Source: Spirochaetes bacterium ADurb.BinA120 | Lineage (GTDB): Bacteria; Spirochaetota; UBA4802; UBA5368 | DNA: 64,000 nucleotides | Direction of reading: 5' to 3' | Assembly (NCBI GenBank): GCA_002069125.1 | Contig: MVZN01000002.1 | Coordinates: forward strand, 1 to 64,000 | In this document: piece after piece, positions 10,212-19,711 of the stretch | Numbering within the stretch: position 1 is the stretch's first letter | Layout: each line of letters begins with the position of its first letter | The notes under the pieces: model-generated | Databases searched by the model: none | What the model was told of the DNA's origin: nothing | Seen by the model: the letters and a program-made list of their open reading frames with translations, nothing else | Translations under genes and position numbers: made by a program

Positions 10212-10236
10212 CATCCCGCATGAATGGCGTTCATTT
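10208..10236 (+). promoter_or_regulatory. Candidate promoter with embedded palindromic operator ahead of the VOC/tetR genes
   Basis: TTGACA at 10208-10213 overlaps the copA stop codon. A 15-bp imperfect palindrome, ATGAATGGCGTTCAT (10220-10234, five-base arms), lies where a spacer and -10 would be; the -10 itself (TCATTT at 17 nt) is poor. TGAAT/ATTCA-type dyads are common among operators of TetR-family regulators, and a tetR gene is second in the unit. Confidence 0.4.
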
Positions 10237-10269
10237 TATTAACACTTGCTATTCGATAGGGGGCTCTAC

Positions 10270-10647
10270 ATGAAATGGAACCATCTCGGAATCAAGACGG
10301 CAAACCTCGAAAAATCACTGGAATTTTACCGCGACATCCTCGGCCTAAAGATAGTAGATGAGGTTGACATACTGGGTAAGAAGTTCTACTTTGTCGGAAA
10401 CGACGATTTCAGCATCGAGATCGAACCCGGCAACCCGGGCGACACTCAGGCCAACATGAGCGTCCAGACTGGGATGTACCACTTCAGCCTTACCGTGGAC
10501 GACATCAAGGGCCTTGTGGCCATGCTGAAAGAGAGGGGGGTGGCCGTAGCCTTCGATCCTCTCCAGCCCAGGCCCGACCGATGGACATCGTTCATCCAGG
10601 GCCCGGACGGCGAATTCATCCAATTGATAGAATATGTAAATAAATAA
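10270..10647 (+). CDS. VOC (glyoxalase/dioxygenase superfamily) protein
   Basis: The 125-residue single-domain protein shows the beta-alpha-beta-beta-beta modules of the vicinal oxygen chelate fold: MKWNHLGIKTANLEKSLEFY at the start with the first metal-type His (His5), a conserved FYRDILGLK helix end, and YHFSLTVDDI opening the second module, ending with DPDGEFIQLIE-like residues (GPDGEFIQLIE). The fold covers lyases, dioxygenases and resistance proteins, so the substrate cannot be named. GGGGG precedes the ATG at 10270. It stands between copA and a tetR gene and may be the regulator's target. Confidence 0.85.
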   Translation: MKWNHLGIKTANLEKSLEFYRDILGLKIVDEVDILGKKFYFVGNDDFSIEIEPGNPGDTQANMSVQTGMYHFSLTVDDIKGLVAMLKERGVAVAFDPLQPRPDRWTSFIQGPDGEFIQLIEYVNK

Positions 10648-10696
10648 AGAGCGCGGGGAGCGGCTGCCTCAGGCCCCCCGCCAAGGCTGTTTCATC

Positions 10697-11374
10697 ATGG
10701 GCATCAAAGAACGCAAAGTCCGCGAAAAAGAGGAGCGCCGGGCCGCCATCCTCGACGCGGCTCGCACGCTCCTGTTCAAAGAGGGGATATCATCCACCTC
10801 GGTTCACCAGATCGCCAAACTCACCGAGCTGTCGGTGGGCACCATCTACCTCTACTTCTCGAGCAAGGAGGAGATATTCGCGACGCTCCAGGAGGAGGGC
10901 CTAAACATTCTGTACTCCAAGGTCGAGGAAGCCGGCCATGGAAACGGACACGCCGGGGAGCGGCTGGCCAGAATGGCACAGGCCTATCTCGATTTCTCGC
11001 AGGATCACAAAAAATATTTCGATATCTTCAACTACTTCATCTCCTCGTCCGACGTCATATTTCCCCCCAATCTAAAAAGCAGGATCGACAAGCACGGCAA
11101 CCGCATTCTGGTGATGGTCGAGGGGGCGATAAAGCAGGGAATAACCGACGGCGATTTCCACGAGGTGAACGTCAAGAACTCGGCACTCTATTTCTGGGGC
11201 TCGCTGCATGGCATGTTACAGCTTCGAAAGCTCAAGAACACCATGTACCGGCATGAGAATTTCGAGGAGCTTTACCGCTACGCCGCCGACCATTTCATCC
11301 GCGGCCTTTCGGTCCCGGCCGCGCCCCGCGGTCGGGCTACGGCCGGGAAATCCGTGGTCCGCGCGGCGAACTAA
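10697..11374 (+). CDS. TetR/AcrR-family transcriptional regulator
   Basis: The 225-residue product has an N-terminal helix-turn-helix (about residues 36-57, IAKLTELSVGTIYLYF) followed by an all-helical ligand domain of usual length. It lies 49 nt after the VOC gene on the same strand, so the two probably share a transcript; the palindrome at 10220-10234 is the natural candidate operator. The ligand cannot be told from sequence. The gene ends 3 nt from the end of the convergent TSUP gene. Confidence 0.9.
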   Translation: MGIKERKVREKEERRAAILDAARTLLFKEGISSTSVHQIAKLTELSVGTIYLYFSSKEEIFATLQEEGLNILYSKVEEAGHGNGHAGERLARMAQAYLDFSQDHKKYFDIFNYFISSSDVIFPPNLKSRIDKHGNRILVMVEGAIKQGITDGDFHEVNVKNSALYFWGSLHGMLQLRKLKNTMYRHENFEELYRYAADHFIRGLSVPAAPRGRATAGKSVVRAAN

Positions 11375-11377
11375 CCG

Positions 11378-11734
11378 TCAGTCCAGGATCATCCTGACCG
11401 CAAGCAGAAGAAGCACCACGCCGAACACCTTGCGCAAAACGCCGGCGTCTATGTGCACCACCACCCTGGCCCCCAGCATGCCGCCGACGATAAACCCCGC
11501 CGCGATGAGCGCCGCCACAGGAATGTCGACATGGCCGCTTTTATAATATACGTAAGCGGCGAGAAGGCCTATCGGCGGGACCATGGCGGCAAGTGATGTC
11601 CCCTGCGCCAGATGCTGGTCGAAGCCGAGCATGAATACCAGGGCCGGTATGATGACCACGCCCCCGCCTATTCCCATAAAACCGCTCGCCAGGCCCGCTA
11701 TGGCGCCGATAAAAACAGCGATCAACCATGTCAT
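11378..11734 (-). CDS. Half-size TSUP (TauE/SafE-type) membrane protein
   Basis: The 118-residue product consists of one repeat of the TSUP fold: four hydrophobic segments, the first with the family signature GFMGIGGGVVIIPALV. Full-length TSUP exporters have two such repeats in about 250 residues, so this one should work as a dimer, if functional. Family members move sulfite, sulfonates and other organic anions. The ATG at 11734 follows a GGAG-rich site; an earlier start at 11821 lies inside ruvB. It begins 8 nt after the ruvB stop, so it is cotranscribed with ruvB. Confidence 0.82.
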   Translation of the reverse strand: MTWLIAVFIGAIAGLASGFMGIGGGVVIIPALVFMLGFDQHLAQGTSLAAMVPPIGLLAAYVYYKSGHVDIPVAALIAAGFIVGGMLGARVVVHIDAGVLRKVFGVVLLLLAVRMILD

Positions 11735-11741
11735 AACGTCC

Positions 11742-12791
11742 TCACTCCTCCTCTTCCGGAAACAGCCCCGCCTCTGCCGCCTCGCCTCGGGCATCCGTGT
11801 ACTTTTTTCCGAGATGCTCATACGCTCCCCGCGTGGCCACCCTGCCGCGCGGCGTGCGATTTAGAAGCCCGCTTTGCACCAGAAACGGCTCGTAAAAATC
11901 CTCCAGGGTGTCTATCTCCTCGCCCACGGATATGGCGATGGTCTTTACGCCCACCGGGCCGCCGTCGTACTTGTCGATTATGGCGGAGAGAATTTTTCGG
12001 TCCATCTCATCGAGGCCCAAAACGTCGATATCCAGCCGGTCCAGCGCGAAGCGCGTAATCTCCAGGTCGATCGAGGGGCGCTTTTCAACCACGGCGAAAT
12101 CCGCCACGCGCTTGAGGAGCCTGTTCACGATTCGAGGCGTGCGGCGCGAGCGGCGGGCAAGCTCCGCCGCGGCCTCCTCGCTTATGGGGGTGCCGAGTAT
12201 GCGCGCCGAGCGGTCGGCTATATTTTTAAGATCGTCAATTTCGTAATAGTCGAGCCGGAGCGGAATGCCGAAACGGTCCCGCAGGGCCGAGGTTAGAAGC
12301 CCGGTGCGCGTCGTGGCGCCGACCAGGGTAAAAGGGGACAGGTTGATCTTTATGGTCTTCGCCCCCACCCCCTGCCCTATGATGATATCGAGCGAGCGGT
12401 CTTCCATGGCGGGATACAGGATCTCCTCGATGGCGGGCGAAAGGCGGTGTATCTCGTCGAGAAAGAGGACGTCGTTCTCCTCGAGCCCGGTGAGTATGGA
12501 CGCGAGGTCGCCGGCCTTGTCGATTACCGGCGCGGATGTGGCCCTAAGGTTGACCCCCAGTTCCTTCGCGATGATGAACGCGAGCGTCGTCTTGCCCAGG
12601 CCCGGGGGGCCCGCCAGGAGCACGTGGTCGAGCGGGTTTTTGCGCATTTTCGCGGACTGGATGAACACACGCAGATTGTCGACGATCTTCCGCTGTCCCA
12701 CAAACTCGTCGAGGTTCGAGGGCCTTAGCGATTGCTCCTCCCTGTCCTCGGAGAGCCTGTCCGCGTTCACGAGGCGTGAGAGATTTTCCAT
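11742..12791 (-). CDS. ruvB: Holliday junction branch migration helicase RuvB
   Basis: The length (349 residues) is typical. Walker [10 protein letters not shown] is at 61-69, Walker B LDEIH at 111-115, and the C-terminal winged-helix domain ends with the usual [15 protein letters not shown] stretch. RuvB is the hexameric AAA+ motor that drives RuvA-bound Holliday junctions. RuvA and RuvC are not in this window. It sits between the PTS IIA-like gene (7 nt upstream) and the TSUP gene. Confidence 0.97.
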   Translation of the reverse strand: MENLSRLVNADRLSEDREEQSLRPSNLDEFVGQRKIVDNLRVFIQSAKMRKNPLDHVLLAGPPGLGKTTLAFIIAKELGVNLRATSAPVIDKAGDLASILTGLEENDVLFLDEIHRLSPAIEEILYPAMEDRSLDIIIGQGVGAKTIKINLSPFTLVGATTRTGLLTSALRDRFGIPLRLDYYEIDDLKNIADRSARILGTPISEEAAAELARRSRRTPRIVNRLLKRVADFAVVEKRPSIDLEITRFALDRLDIDVLGLDEMDRKILSAIIDKYDGGPVGVKTIAISVGEEIDTLEDFYEPFLVQSGLLNRTPRGRVATRGAYEHLGKKYTDARGEAAEAGLFPEEEE

Positions 12792-12798
12792 TCCGGCG

Positions 12799-13269
12799 CT
12801 ACTTCTTGGCGGCTTCGTACTTTTTTATCGTTTTGAGCACTGTGTCGGCTGTCTTCTGCAGAATGAGTTCATCGCGGATCGCGTCGTTGTTCATGATTCG
12901 AGCGATGTTGGCGAGAGTCTTGATGTGCTGGGTAAGTTTGTTTTTCGCAACGAGAAGGAGTATCGATATCTTTACAGGCTGATTGTCGATGGCGTCGAAG
13001 TCGATGCCGTTCTCGCAGAGCGCAAGGACTATTATGATGTCCTCCACCCTGTCGGAGGTGCAGTGCGGAATGGCCACCCCCTTCCCTATGCCTGTGCTCA
13101 TGGACTTCTCGCGCTCGAAGAGCGCCTTTTTGACCGCCTCGCGGTCTTCGTCCTTTACGTCCCTATTTTTTACGGCCAGATCCAGCATCTCCTGGATGAG
13201 GTCCCAGCGCGTTTTAGACTGCGAGCCTATGATGATATTGCTCTTCTTGAGATATTCGGATAGAATCAT
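12799..13269 (-). CDS. PTS IIA (PtsN/fructose-type) phosphotransfer domain protein
   Basis: The 156-residue protein is a single PTS EIIA type 2 domain with the phospho-acceptor histidine in [12 protein letters not shown] (His69). No IIB, IIC, HPr or EI gene is nearby, so a regulatory PtsN-like role is more likely than sugar uptake. No Shine-Dalgarno sequence is visible before the ATG at 13269; a TACAAT lies only about 10 nt upstream, which leaves open a leaderless message or another start. It is the first gene of the unit leading into ruvB. Confidence 0.85.
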   Translation of the reverse strand: MILSEYLKKSNIIIGSQSKTRWDLIQEMLDLAVKNRDVKDEDREAVKKALFEREKSMSTGIGKGVAIPHCTSDRVEDIIIVLALCENGIDFDAIDNQPVKISILLLVAKNKLTQHIKTLANIARIMNNDAIRDELILQKTADTVLKTIKKYEAAKK

Positions 13270-13464
13270 GGTTTGGTATTGTAGCCCGTACGGGTCCCGT
13301 GTATCGATCGCCGCGAATTTCCGGTTCTCCCGGAAGGAAAAGCTTCAGCGCCGCCGGCGGGGCGGCCACACTTCATGGTAAAGTAAACCGCAGCGAGCGT
13401 TTTTAGTCAAGATATATATTTTCGTCGGCATCATGCTCGCCTGGGGGCATGGCCCGTCATTACG

Positions 13465-13989
13465 CTATGCGTCCTTGAGCTGCTGCGCATATAGCCGCCG
13501 CACTCCGTGGAAAAAATCCAGGTATTCCCGCGACCGGTAATCGGGATAGGTCCAGTCCCAGGGCTCGTAACGACGGGCGACAAACCTGTATTCGTTTTCG
13601 AGATAGACGCCGTCTCTTAAGTAGGCGCGATGAAAATATTCCTTGCAGGAAGCCAGATATACGTTCGAGAGGGTGAGATATCCGGGATCTATGTTGATCG
13701 CCCGCTTGCCCTTCTCTGAAATCCTTTTCTCCAGCCTGTTGGCGAAGAGCTTTATAGCGACTATGTCCTCCCGCCTCACCAGTTTTCTAAACGACAGGAA
13801 TATTCTGAAAAGCTCCCGCCCCATACCGCCGTAGTACTCGGTATGCGCAAAGGGAATCTTGGCCGTCTTGAAATCTATATCCCCGTACTTTTTTACAAGC
13901 GCGACCTCCGCCGACAGGGCAAGCTCGCCAGAGGCGGTAATGATGCCGGCAAAAAGCTTGGCCTTTTTAGGTATTATCGGTTCGGCCAC
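13465..13989 (-). CDS. DUF4416 family protein
   Basis: The 174-residue product matches the DUF4416 family as I know it, including the HTEYYGGMG, NIDPGYLTLSNVYLAS and FLxxVR-like parts. Some databases call members GTP-binding proteins, but no P-loop is visible. The function is unknown. The start is GTG at 13989, preceded closely by a G-rich site, and lies inside the 3' end of the upstream pseudouridine synthase gene (23-nt overlap), implying coupled translation. Confidence 0.82.
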   Translation of the reverse strand: MAEPIIPKKAKLFAGIITASGELALSAEVALVKKYGDIDFKTAKIPFAHTEYYGGMGRELFRIFLSFRKLVRREDIVAIKLFANRLEKRISEKGKRAINIDPGYLTLSNVYLASCKEYFHRAYLRDGVYLENEYRFVARRYEPWDWTYPDYRSREYLDFFHGVRRLYAQQLKDA

Positions 13990-14926
13990 GCCGGCCCCCC
14001 TTTTCCGCGATGAATTCCCTGAAGTCCGACGGGACCGGCGCCTTTACGAGGAGTTCCCGCCGAAGCAGCGGGTGGAAAAACCTGAGCGAACGGGAATGCA
14101 GCGCCGAACGGGGCAATTCGAGTTCAGAGAGTAGTTCCCCGGTCAGGCCCTCGCGCAAGAAACGGCCGAAAAGCCTCTCGTCGCGGCCGTAGAGTTTGTC
14201 GCCGACTATAGGCAGGCCCGCATGGCGCAGGTGCACGCGAATCTGATGCAGCCTTCCGGTTTCGGGAAAGGCCCGCATAAGGGTGTAATCCCCGAAGGAG
14301 AAAAGCGCCCTGAAGCGGGTCAACGCGCGTTCCCCTCCGGACGCCGAGGCCACTCGTTTCTTTCTGATTTCGCCCGCCGGATCGTCGCGTATCGGAACGT
14401 TTATTTCGAACTCGCGGTTCGCCGGCGCGCCGTGCACTATGGCGATATAGCTTTTTTTCACATTTCCAAAATCGCGCTGTATTTGCGACGCCACGTCCCC
14501 CCTCTTCGCGAGCAATATCACCCCCGAGGTCTCCCGGTCGAGCCTGTGCGCGGGGAAAAGGGCCGCCCCGCCGCGCGCCTGGAGTATGCGCACCAGGGTA
14601 TTGTTGAAATACCTCCCCGCAGGATGCACCGGAAGGTTCCCCGGCTTATCGATGCACACCAGATGCTCGTCCTCGTACAGCACCGAAAACCTGTCGTCCA
14701 CTTCGGGCTCGGCGAAACCCCGGCCGTCGAAGCGCACGATATCACCGCCGCGCACCCTGCGGCCGGGACTCTCAACTCTTTCGTGGTTAAGGTAGACTCT
14801 GCCCCGCTCAATCTCCCTCTGCCAGGCCGTTCGGCTGAGATAAGTAAAGCGCCCGGCCAGATACACGTCGAGCCGCTCGCGTTCGTGCTCCCGCGGAACC
14901 GCTGTCTCGTTAATTCGCTCGTCCAT
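13967..14926 (-). CDS. RluA-family pseudouridine synthase
   Basis: The 319-residue enzyme has an N-terminal S4 RNA-binding domain (about residues 15-70) and the catalytic domain with HRLDRETSG, in which Asp130 is the nucleophile. It isomerises uridine to pseudouridine in rRNA or tRNA; which site cannot be told. The ATG at 14926 follows a GGGGGG site; the earlier frame start at 14980 lacks one. The gene overlaps the DUF4416 gene at its 3' end. Confidence 0.92.
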   Translation of the reverse strand: MDERINETAVPREHERERLDVYLAGRFTYLSRTAWQREIERGRVYLNHERVESPGRRVRGGDIVRFDGRGFAEPEVDDRFSVLYEDEHLVCIDKPGNLPVHPAGRYFNNTLVRILQARGGAALFPAHRLDRETSGVILLAKRGDVASQIQRDFGNVKKSYIAIVHGAPANREFEINVPIRDDPAGEIRKKRVASASGGERALTRFRALFSFGDYTLMRAFPETGRLHQIRVHLRHAGLPIVGDKLYGRDERLFGRFLREGLTGELLSELELPRSALHSRSLRFFHPLLRRELLVKAPVPSDFREFIAEKGGRRGRTDNT

Positions 14927-15054
14927 CGTCAGCCCCCCGCAGCGCGCAGTATCACCGCGCAGGCGCCCCTCCGCAATCAATTTTTGCGAATTTGCCTTGC
15001 CAGGGCCGCTGCCCTATGATAGACTACGGCATACTTTCCGTTAGGAGGGATCTC

Positions 15055-15606
15055 ATGTACGCAATTATCGCCGCCGGTGTGTTTGTCGTGCTCATCCTCT
15101 GGGCCATAGTCACCTACAACCGTTTCGTCGCTCTTCGCAACATGCTCCGGGAGGCCTGGAGCGGGATCGATGTCCAGCTAAAGCGGCGCTATGACCTCAT
15201 ACCAAACCTGATGGAGACCGTAAAGGGTTATGCCGCCCACGAAAAATCCCTCATGGAGGAAATCTCCTCTCTCAGGAGCCGCTGTATGAGCGCCGACGGC
15301 CCGAACGCCAAGGCCGAGTCGGAGAACGCACTTTCCATGGGGCTTCGAAAACTGATAGCCGTGGCCGAGGCCTATCCGCAGCTGCGCGCCAGCGATAACT
15401 TCGCGGAGCTGCAAAAAACCCTTTCCGAAATAGAGGACCAGATACAGCTCTCCCGCCGCTACTACAACGGAACGACCCGAGATTTCAATATCCTCCTGGA
15501 ATCTTTTCCGAGCTCCGTTATCGGGAAAATGTTCTCCATGAAGCCTGCCGCCTTTTTCGAAGTTGAATCGTCTGTCGAACGAGATGCGCCCAAAGTCAGT
15601 TTCTAA
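15055..15606 (+). CDS. LemA family protein
   Basis: The 183-residue product has one N-terminal transmembrane helix (residues 2-21), then the LemA core: AWSGIDVQLKRRYDLIPNL and later RRYYNGTTRDFN. An excellent ribosome site (AGGAGGG) precedes the ATG at 15055, so I reject an earlier start. LemA proteins are membrane-anchored helical proteins of unclear role. It is followed after 15 nt by a DUF2207 gene, a very common pairing. Confidence 0.92.
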   Translation: MYAIIAAGVFVVLILWAIVTYNRFVALRNMLREAWSGIDVQLKRRYDLIPNLMETVKGYAAHEKSLMEEISSLRSRCMSADGPNAKAESENALSMGLRKLIAVAEAYPQLRASDNFAELQKTLSEIEDQIQLSRRYYNGTTRDFNILLESFPSSVIGKMFSMKPAAFFEVESSVERDAPKVSF

Positions 15607-15621
15607 AGCGGAGGAATTGCC

Positions 15622-17553
15622 ATGGATGGAAGGAAAATGGCTGCTTCGATTCTTGCGATACTGCTGTTTCTAACAGGAACGGGGATCGCGACCCTCGCCG
15701 ACGAACGCATACTCCGCTTCGACAGCACCATCGGGGTGTGCGAGGACGGAAGCCTCAGGGTAACCGAGGTCATCACCGTGCGGAGCGAGGGCGACCAAAT
15801 AAAGCGCGGCATTTACCGCGACTTCCCAACCCATTATAAAGGCGACTGGGGATTCAACATCTCGGTTCCATTTACGGTCATCGAAGTATTGCGGAACGGG
15901 AGGCCCGACGCCTATCATATCGAGGACATAGAAATAGGAAAACGCGTCTACATCGGCGATAAAGACGCGTATCTCAATCCCGATATTTATACCTACTCGC
16001 TGACCTATACGACCAATTTCCAACTCGGCTTTACCGGGGAGTATGCCGAGCTTTACTGGAATGTGACCGGCAATGACTGGGCGTTCCCAATCGACTCCGC
16101 TTCCGCTAGGGTGCTTTTGCCACCTGGCGCAGAAGGCAGGGTCATTTCATACGAGGCCTATACGGGCCCCAAAGGCGGGAAGGGCTCCGACTACACGGCC
16201 CTTCTCGATTCATCCGGTGCGCCAAGCTTCGCGTCCTCGAAAATACTCAATCCCGGCGAGGGCCTCACTATCGCAGTGCGCTGGCCCGCCGGTATCATCT
16301 CCACGCCTGAAGCCGGCCGTATGCGGGAGCGCTTCATTCGCGACAACCTGGGGGCGCTGTCGGGCATGGCCGGCGTACTCCTCGTATTGCTGTATTATTT
16401 TATCGTATGGGTGATCGCCGGGCGCGACCCTCGCAGGGGAGTGATCATTCCGCTTTACGATTCCCCAGAAAACCTCTCCCCCGCCGCCCTGCGATTCATC
16501 GACCGTATGGGCTATGACGACCGGGCTTTCGCAGCCGCGATCGTGGGGATGGCGGTGCGCGGCCACTGCACGATCGCGGAAAAGGGCGGTGTTTACACCG
16601 TTCGCGCGACCGGGAAGGACCAGGACGATCTGGCGCCCGAGGAAAAAAAGCTGGTTCAAAAGCTGTTCGTCAAAAAAAACAGCATTACCCTGAAGAACGA
16701 CAACCATTCCACAATTTCAACCGCCATCAAGGCAGTGCGCCGCAGTCTCGTTTTGAATTACGAGAAAAAATATTTCATCAGCAACATGGGCTACTTCGTG
16801 CCCGGACTTGTCATTTCACTGCTTTTCATTATCGCGGCGTTCGTTCTGGGCGTAATGGAGTCCCCGGAGACGGCCATGCTGATCTGGCTGACGTTTTGGA
16901 GCGCGGGGGTCGCTTTTCTTCTCTGGAAGGTTATTACCGCCTGGCGCGGGGCCCTCGGCATGAAAAACGGTTTCGGAAAGCTGTTCGCCTCCGGCGGCGC
17001 TGTGTTTCTAACGCTTTTCTCCCTGCCCTTTGTGGGCGCGGAAATCGCCGTCCTGTTTTTTTATCTCCAGATGGGAAGCCCGTGGCTGCTTCTCTCCACA
17101 GTGTCCATCATGCTCCTCAATCTTCTTTTTTATCAGCTCCTCAAGGCGCCCACCCGCTCCGGGCGCTCGCTTATGGACAGGATAGAGGGGTTCAGGCTGT
17201 TCCTCCGCGTCACTGAACGCGACAGGCTCAACGCCGTCATGCCTCCCGAAAAAACGCCCGAGACCTTCGAGCGCTTCCTTCCATACGCAATAGCGCTCGG
17301 CGTTGAGAACCGCTGGGCCGAATACTTTTCGGACACGCTCTCCGACTCGACAAAGGCCGGAACCTATTCCCCGAACTGGTACAGGGGGCCCTCCCTTGCG
17401 AGTATGGGCATGAGCGGCTTGGCGAGCTCTTTCGGAAGATCTTTCAGCGGCGCCATCTCCTCGTCCGCCAACGCCCCGGGCTCGGGCTCCGGTGGCGGAG
17501 GCGGAGGCTCCTCCGGCGGTGGAGGAGGAGGCGGCGGAGGCGGAGGCTGGTAG
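15622..17553 (+). CDS. DUF2207 domain membrane protein with glycine-rich tail
   Basis: The 643-residue protein starts with a signal peptide, followed by an extracytoplasmic DUF2207 domain (DERILRFDSTIGVCEDGSL onwards), a transmembrane helix near residues 250-270, a cytoplasmic domain, two or three more membrane segments near 390-500 and a final segment ending in an uninterrupted run of glycine broken by serines and closed by Trp. Such Gly-rich tails are usual for DUF2207 and TPM-domain proteins paired with LemA. The molecular function is unknown. The gene ends 6 nt before the end of the convergent MFS gene. Confidence 0.88.
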   Translation: MDGRKMAASILAILLFLTGTGIATLADERILRFDSTIGVCEDGSLRVTEVITVRSEGDQIKRGIYRDFPTHYKGDWGFNISVPFTVIEVLRNGRPDAYHIEDIEIGKRVYIGDKDAYLNPDIYTYSLTYTTNFQLGFTGEYAELYWNVTGNDWAFPIDSASARVLLPPGAEGRVISYEAYTGPKGGKGSDYTALLDSSGAPSFASSKILNPGEGLTIAVRWPAGIISTPEAGRMRERFIRDNLGALSGMAGVLLVLLYYFIVWVIAGRDPRRGVIIPLYDSPENLSPAALRFIDRMGYDDRAFAAAIVGMAVRGHCTIAEKGGVYTVRATGKDQDDLAPEEKKLVQKLFVKKNSITLKNDNHSTISTAIKAVRRSLVLNYEKKYFISNMGYFVPGLVISLLFIIAAFVLGVMESPETAMLIWLTFWSAGVAFLLWKVITAWRGALGMKNGFGKLFASGGAVFLTLFSLPFVGAEIAVLFFYLQMGSPWLLLSTVSIMLLNLLFYQLLKAPTRSGRSLMDRIEGFRLFLRVTERDRLNAVMPPEKTPETFERFLPYAIALGVENRWAEYFSDTLSDSTKAGTYSPNWYRGPSLASMGMSGLASSFGRSFSGAISSSANAPGSGSGGGGGGSSGGGGGGGGGGGW

Positions 17554-17559
17554 CCGCCT

Positions 17560-18798
17560 CTAACGGGTCTTCTTTTCCGGAGCCCCGATGAGCGCGAGTA
17601 TGACGACCGCCAGGGCCACCATGCCTCCGGCTATGGCGAAGGGCGCCAGATATGTCCCACTGGCGTCCTTAAGCCAACCGCCCACCCAGGGGCCGGCAAA
17701 TCCGGCAAACCCCCATGCCGTAAATAGCAACCCATAGTTTGACCCCTGGGCGGTGGGCCCGAAATACTGAAGACAGGTCGCCGGGAATAGGGTGAACATG
17801 GAGCCGTAATTCCAGCCGATAAGCGCGGCCACGGCCCACAGCGCCCAGTATATCCCACCCGAAGGAAAGAGGAGAAGCATTGCCGCCGCCTGCACGGCGA
17901 ACACGATGATAAAGCTCACGCGCGTACCGATTTTATCCGCAAGCTGCCCGATCAATACCCGCGAGGCCGCGTTCATGATGGCGAGCCAGCTCGCCGCCCC
18001 CGCCGCGGTCATGGGCTCGAGACCGCAGTCGATTCCATGGCCGGCAATATGACCGATCACCATTAGACCGGCGAAGGAACCGCAGAAATACGCAAGGTAC
18101 AATAGCCAGAACTGGGGCGTACGGTAAGTCTCCCCGTGGGTGAAGTCGCGGTGACCGACACCCGCCCGGCCGCCCCCTGTGGTCGGCGGCGACCAGCCCT
18201 CGGGTCTCCATCCCTCCGGCGGGTTCTTGAGGCACAGCGATGCGGCTACAGCCATGATGAACATCACGATCCCGGCATAGATAAAGACATATCGCCAGCC
18301 AAGCTTCTGTATGATATAGGTCGCAAGCGGCGCCATTATAAATGATCCAAGGCCTAGGCCCACCACCGAGAAGCCCGTGGCGAGCGCCCGTCGGTCGGGC
18401 CACCACTTGGGCGCGTTCGCGATGGGCGGCAGATAGATGAGGCCCCCGCCGAAACCGGCGATTACGCCGTAGGTGATGTAGAGGTGCCACTTTTCGGTGA
18501 TAAATCCCGACACGGTGAACCCGATGCCGAGGATTACCGCTCCGACAAGCACGACAATGCGCGGGCCGAACCTGTCCGACAGCCTTCCGGCCGGGAAGGT
18601 CATAAGCCCGAAGATGAGGCAGGCGATGGCGAAGGCGAGGGCGATATCGGCCCTGCTCCATCCAAATTCGGCGTTGAGTGGGCGGATAAAAACGCTCCAG
18701 GCGTAGAGAAGCGCTCCACAGGTGGTGCTCCCCAGTACGCCTCCAATAAGTGGTATAACGCGCGGGAAGGGGCGCGGCACGGCATTCGAATGGCTCAT
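17560..18798 (-). CDS. OFA-type MFS transporter
   Basis: The 412-residue product has 12 hydrophobic segments and the signature [12 protein letters not shown] after segment 2, a form of the MFS loop motif, with [20 protein letters not shown] typical of the oxalate/formate antiporter (OFA) family. OFA members move organic acids, but few substrates are proven. Two ATGs lie close together (18810 and 18798); the second has GGAG 6 nt upstream, so I use it. Confidence 0.88.
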   Translation of the reverse strand: MSHSNAVPRPFPRVIPLIGGVLGSTTCGALLYAWSVFIRPLNAEFGWSRADIALAFAIACLIFGLMTFPAGRLSDRFGPRIVVLVGAVILGIGFTVSGFITEKWHLYITYGVIAGFGGGLIYLPPIANAPKWWPDRRALATGFSVVGLGLGSFIMAPLATYIIQKLGWRYVFIYAGIVMFIMAVAASLCLKNPPEGWRPEGWSPPTTGGGRAGVGHRDFTHGETYRTPQFWLLYLAYFCGSFAGLMVIGHIAGHGIDCGLEPMTAAGAASWLAIMNAASRVLIGQLADKIGTRVSFIIVFAVQAAAMLLLFPSGGIYWALWAVAALIGWNYGSMFTLFPATCLQYFGPTAQGSNYGLLFTAWGFAGFAGPWVGGWLKDASGTYLAPFAIAGGMVALAVVILALIGAPEKKTR

Positions 18799-19174
18799 AC
18801 GTGTCTCCATGGATCTGGTTTTTATTTTTTTAATTGCACGACACGGCCGCCCGGATGCCCCAAACGAAGGCCCGTGGGCGCGGCCTTGGGACGCCCGGAA
18901 GACGGCCCTTCCCGGAGAAAACCGCGACCGCGCGCGCCTCCAGGAGGGAAATTATGCCTGTCGACGGAAACGAAATCGACAGTCAACAATACACAGATTA
19001 TATTGTAATACAAACTGGAATGAACTCGCACGCCGGCCGTCTTTTGTCAAGCATTGTTTGACCCGAATGACCACCCGCGCGCCTGTAACGACGGACCAGG
19101 CCGAAGTGGAGCCCCGAAACATGAAGGCGGGCGCCCCTCAAGAAGCGCCCGCCGAACGGAGGATTTGTATCCGC
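18799..19174. other. Intergenic region between the MFS and bacterioferritin genes
   Basis: I see no credible gene here. The left half upstream of the MFS gene contains short AT-rich stretches suitable for its promoter (no clear box pair). The right end holds the hairpin at 19126-19153, listed separately. Confidence 0.5.
19126..19153 (-). terminator. Hairpin downstream of bacterioferritin gene
   Basis: GGCGGGCGC (19126-19134) and GCGCCCGCC (19145-19153) form a perfect 9-bp stem with a 10-nt loop, 21 nt after the bfr stop. The following T-tract is weak, so termination may not be efficient. Confidence 0.6.
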
Positions 19175-19711
19175 CTATGCCCCTCCGCCGATAACGAACC
19201 CCTTGCTCGCCGGGCCGGTAGAGGCCGAGGTGCCCGCTATCTTCGCAAGGTACGCGGGGCCGAGGCGTTTCAGGTGGTCGTTTACATTGTCGAAATAATT
19301 CAGGTGCTTCTGTTCCTCGTCAATAATGGTCTCGAAGAGCTTTGCCGTGATGCTGTCTCCGTTTTCCATGCAGATGCGCAGAAACTGGTTGTACGCCTCT
19401 ATGGCGTCCTCCTCCGCCTTGGAGTCCGCGGGGTATATCTTCTCCACGGGCTGGCCCTTCTCCACCGGGCCCGACATATCGCTTGTGGGCTCGCCCCCCA
19501 GCTCCTTTATACGCTCCGCGAAATCCTCCGCATGGCGCATCTCATCGATGGCGATGAGCTTGATGTTCTTGGCCAGATCTCCATAGTCCATGTTATCCAG
19601 GTTATAATGCTGGTTCATGTACTGGTATATCGCCTGAAGCTCCATCGCCCTGGCCTGGTTCAATACCTCGACCACCTTCTTCTTCCGCTCCTCTCTTGAA
19701 GCCTGTGCCAT
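19175..19711 (-). CDS. bfr: Bacterioferritin
   Basis: The 178-residue product has all the residues of the di-iron ferroxidase site: Glu24, Glu57, His60, Glu100, Glu133 and His136, each shifted by six from E. coli Bfr. Met58 corresponds to the haem ligand Met52 of E. coli, although this residue also occurs in non-haem homologues. It stores iron and detoxifies peroxide or oxygen. A glycine-rich tail is at the C terminus. GGAGG precedes the ATG at 19711. The perR gene lies upstream on the same strand, 391 nt away, which suggests peroxide or iron control. Confidence 0.92.
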   Translation of the reverse strand: MAQASREERKKKVVEVLNQARAMELQAIYQYMNQHYNLDNMDYGDLAKNIKLIAIDEMRHAEDFAERIKELGGEPTSDMSGPVEKGQPVEKIYPADSKAEEDAIEAYNQFLRICMENGDSITAKLFETIIDEEQKHLNYFDNVNDHLKRLGPAYLAKIAGTSASTGPASKGFVIGGGA

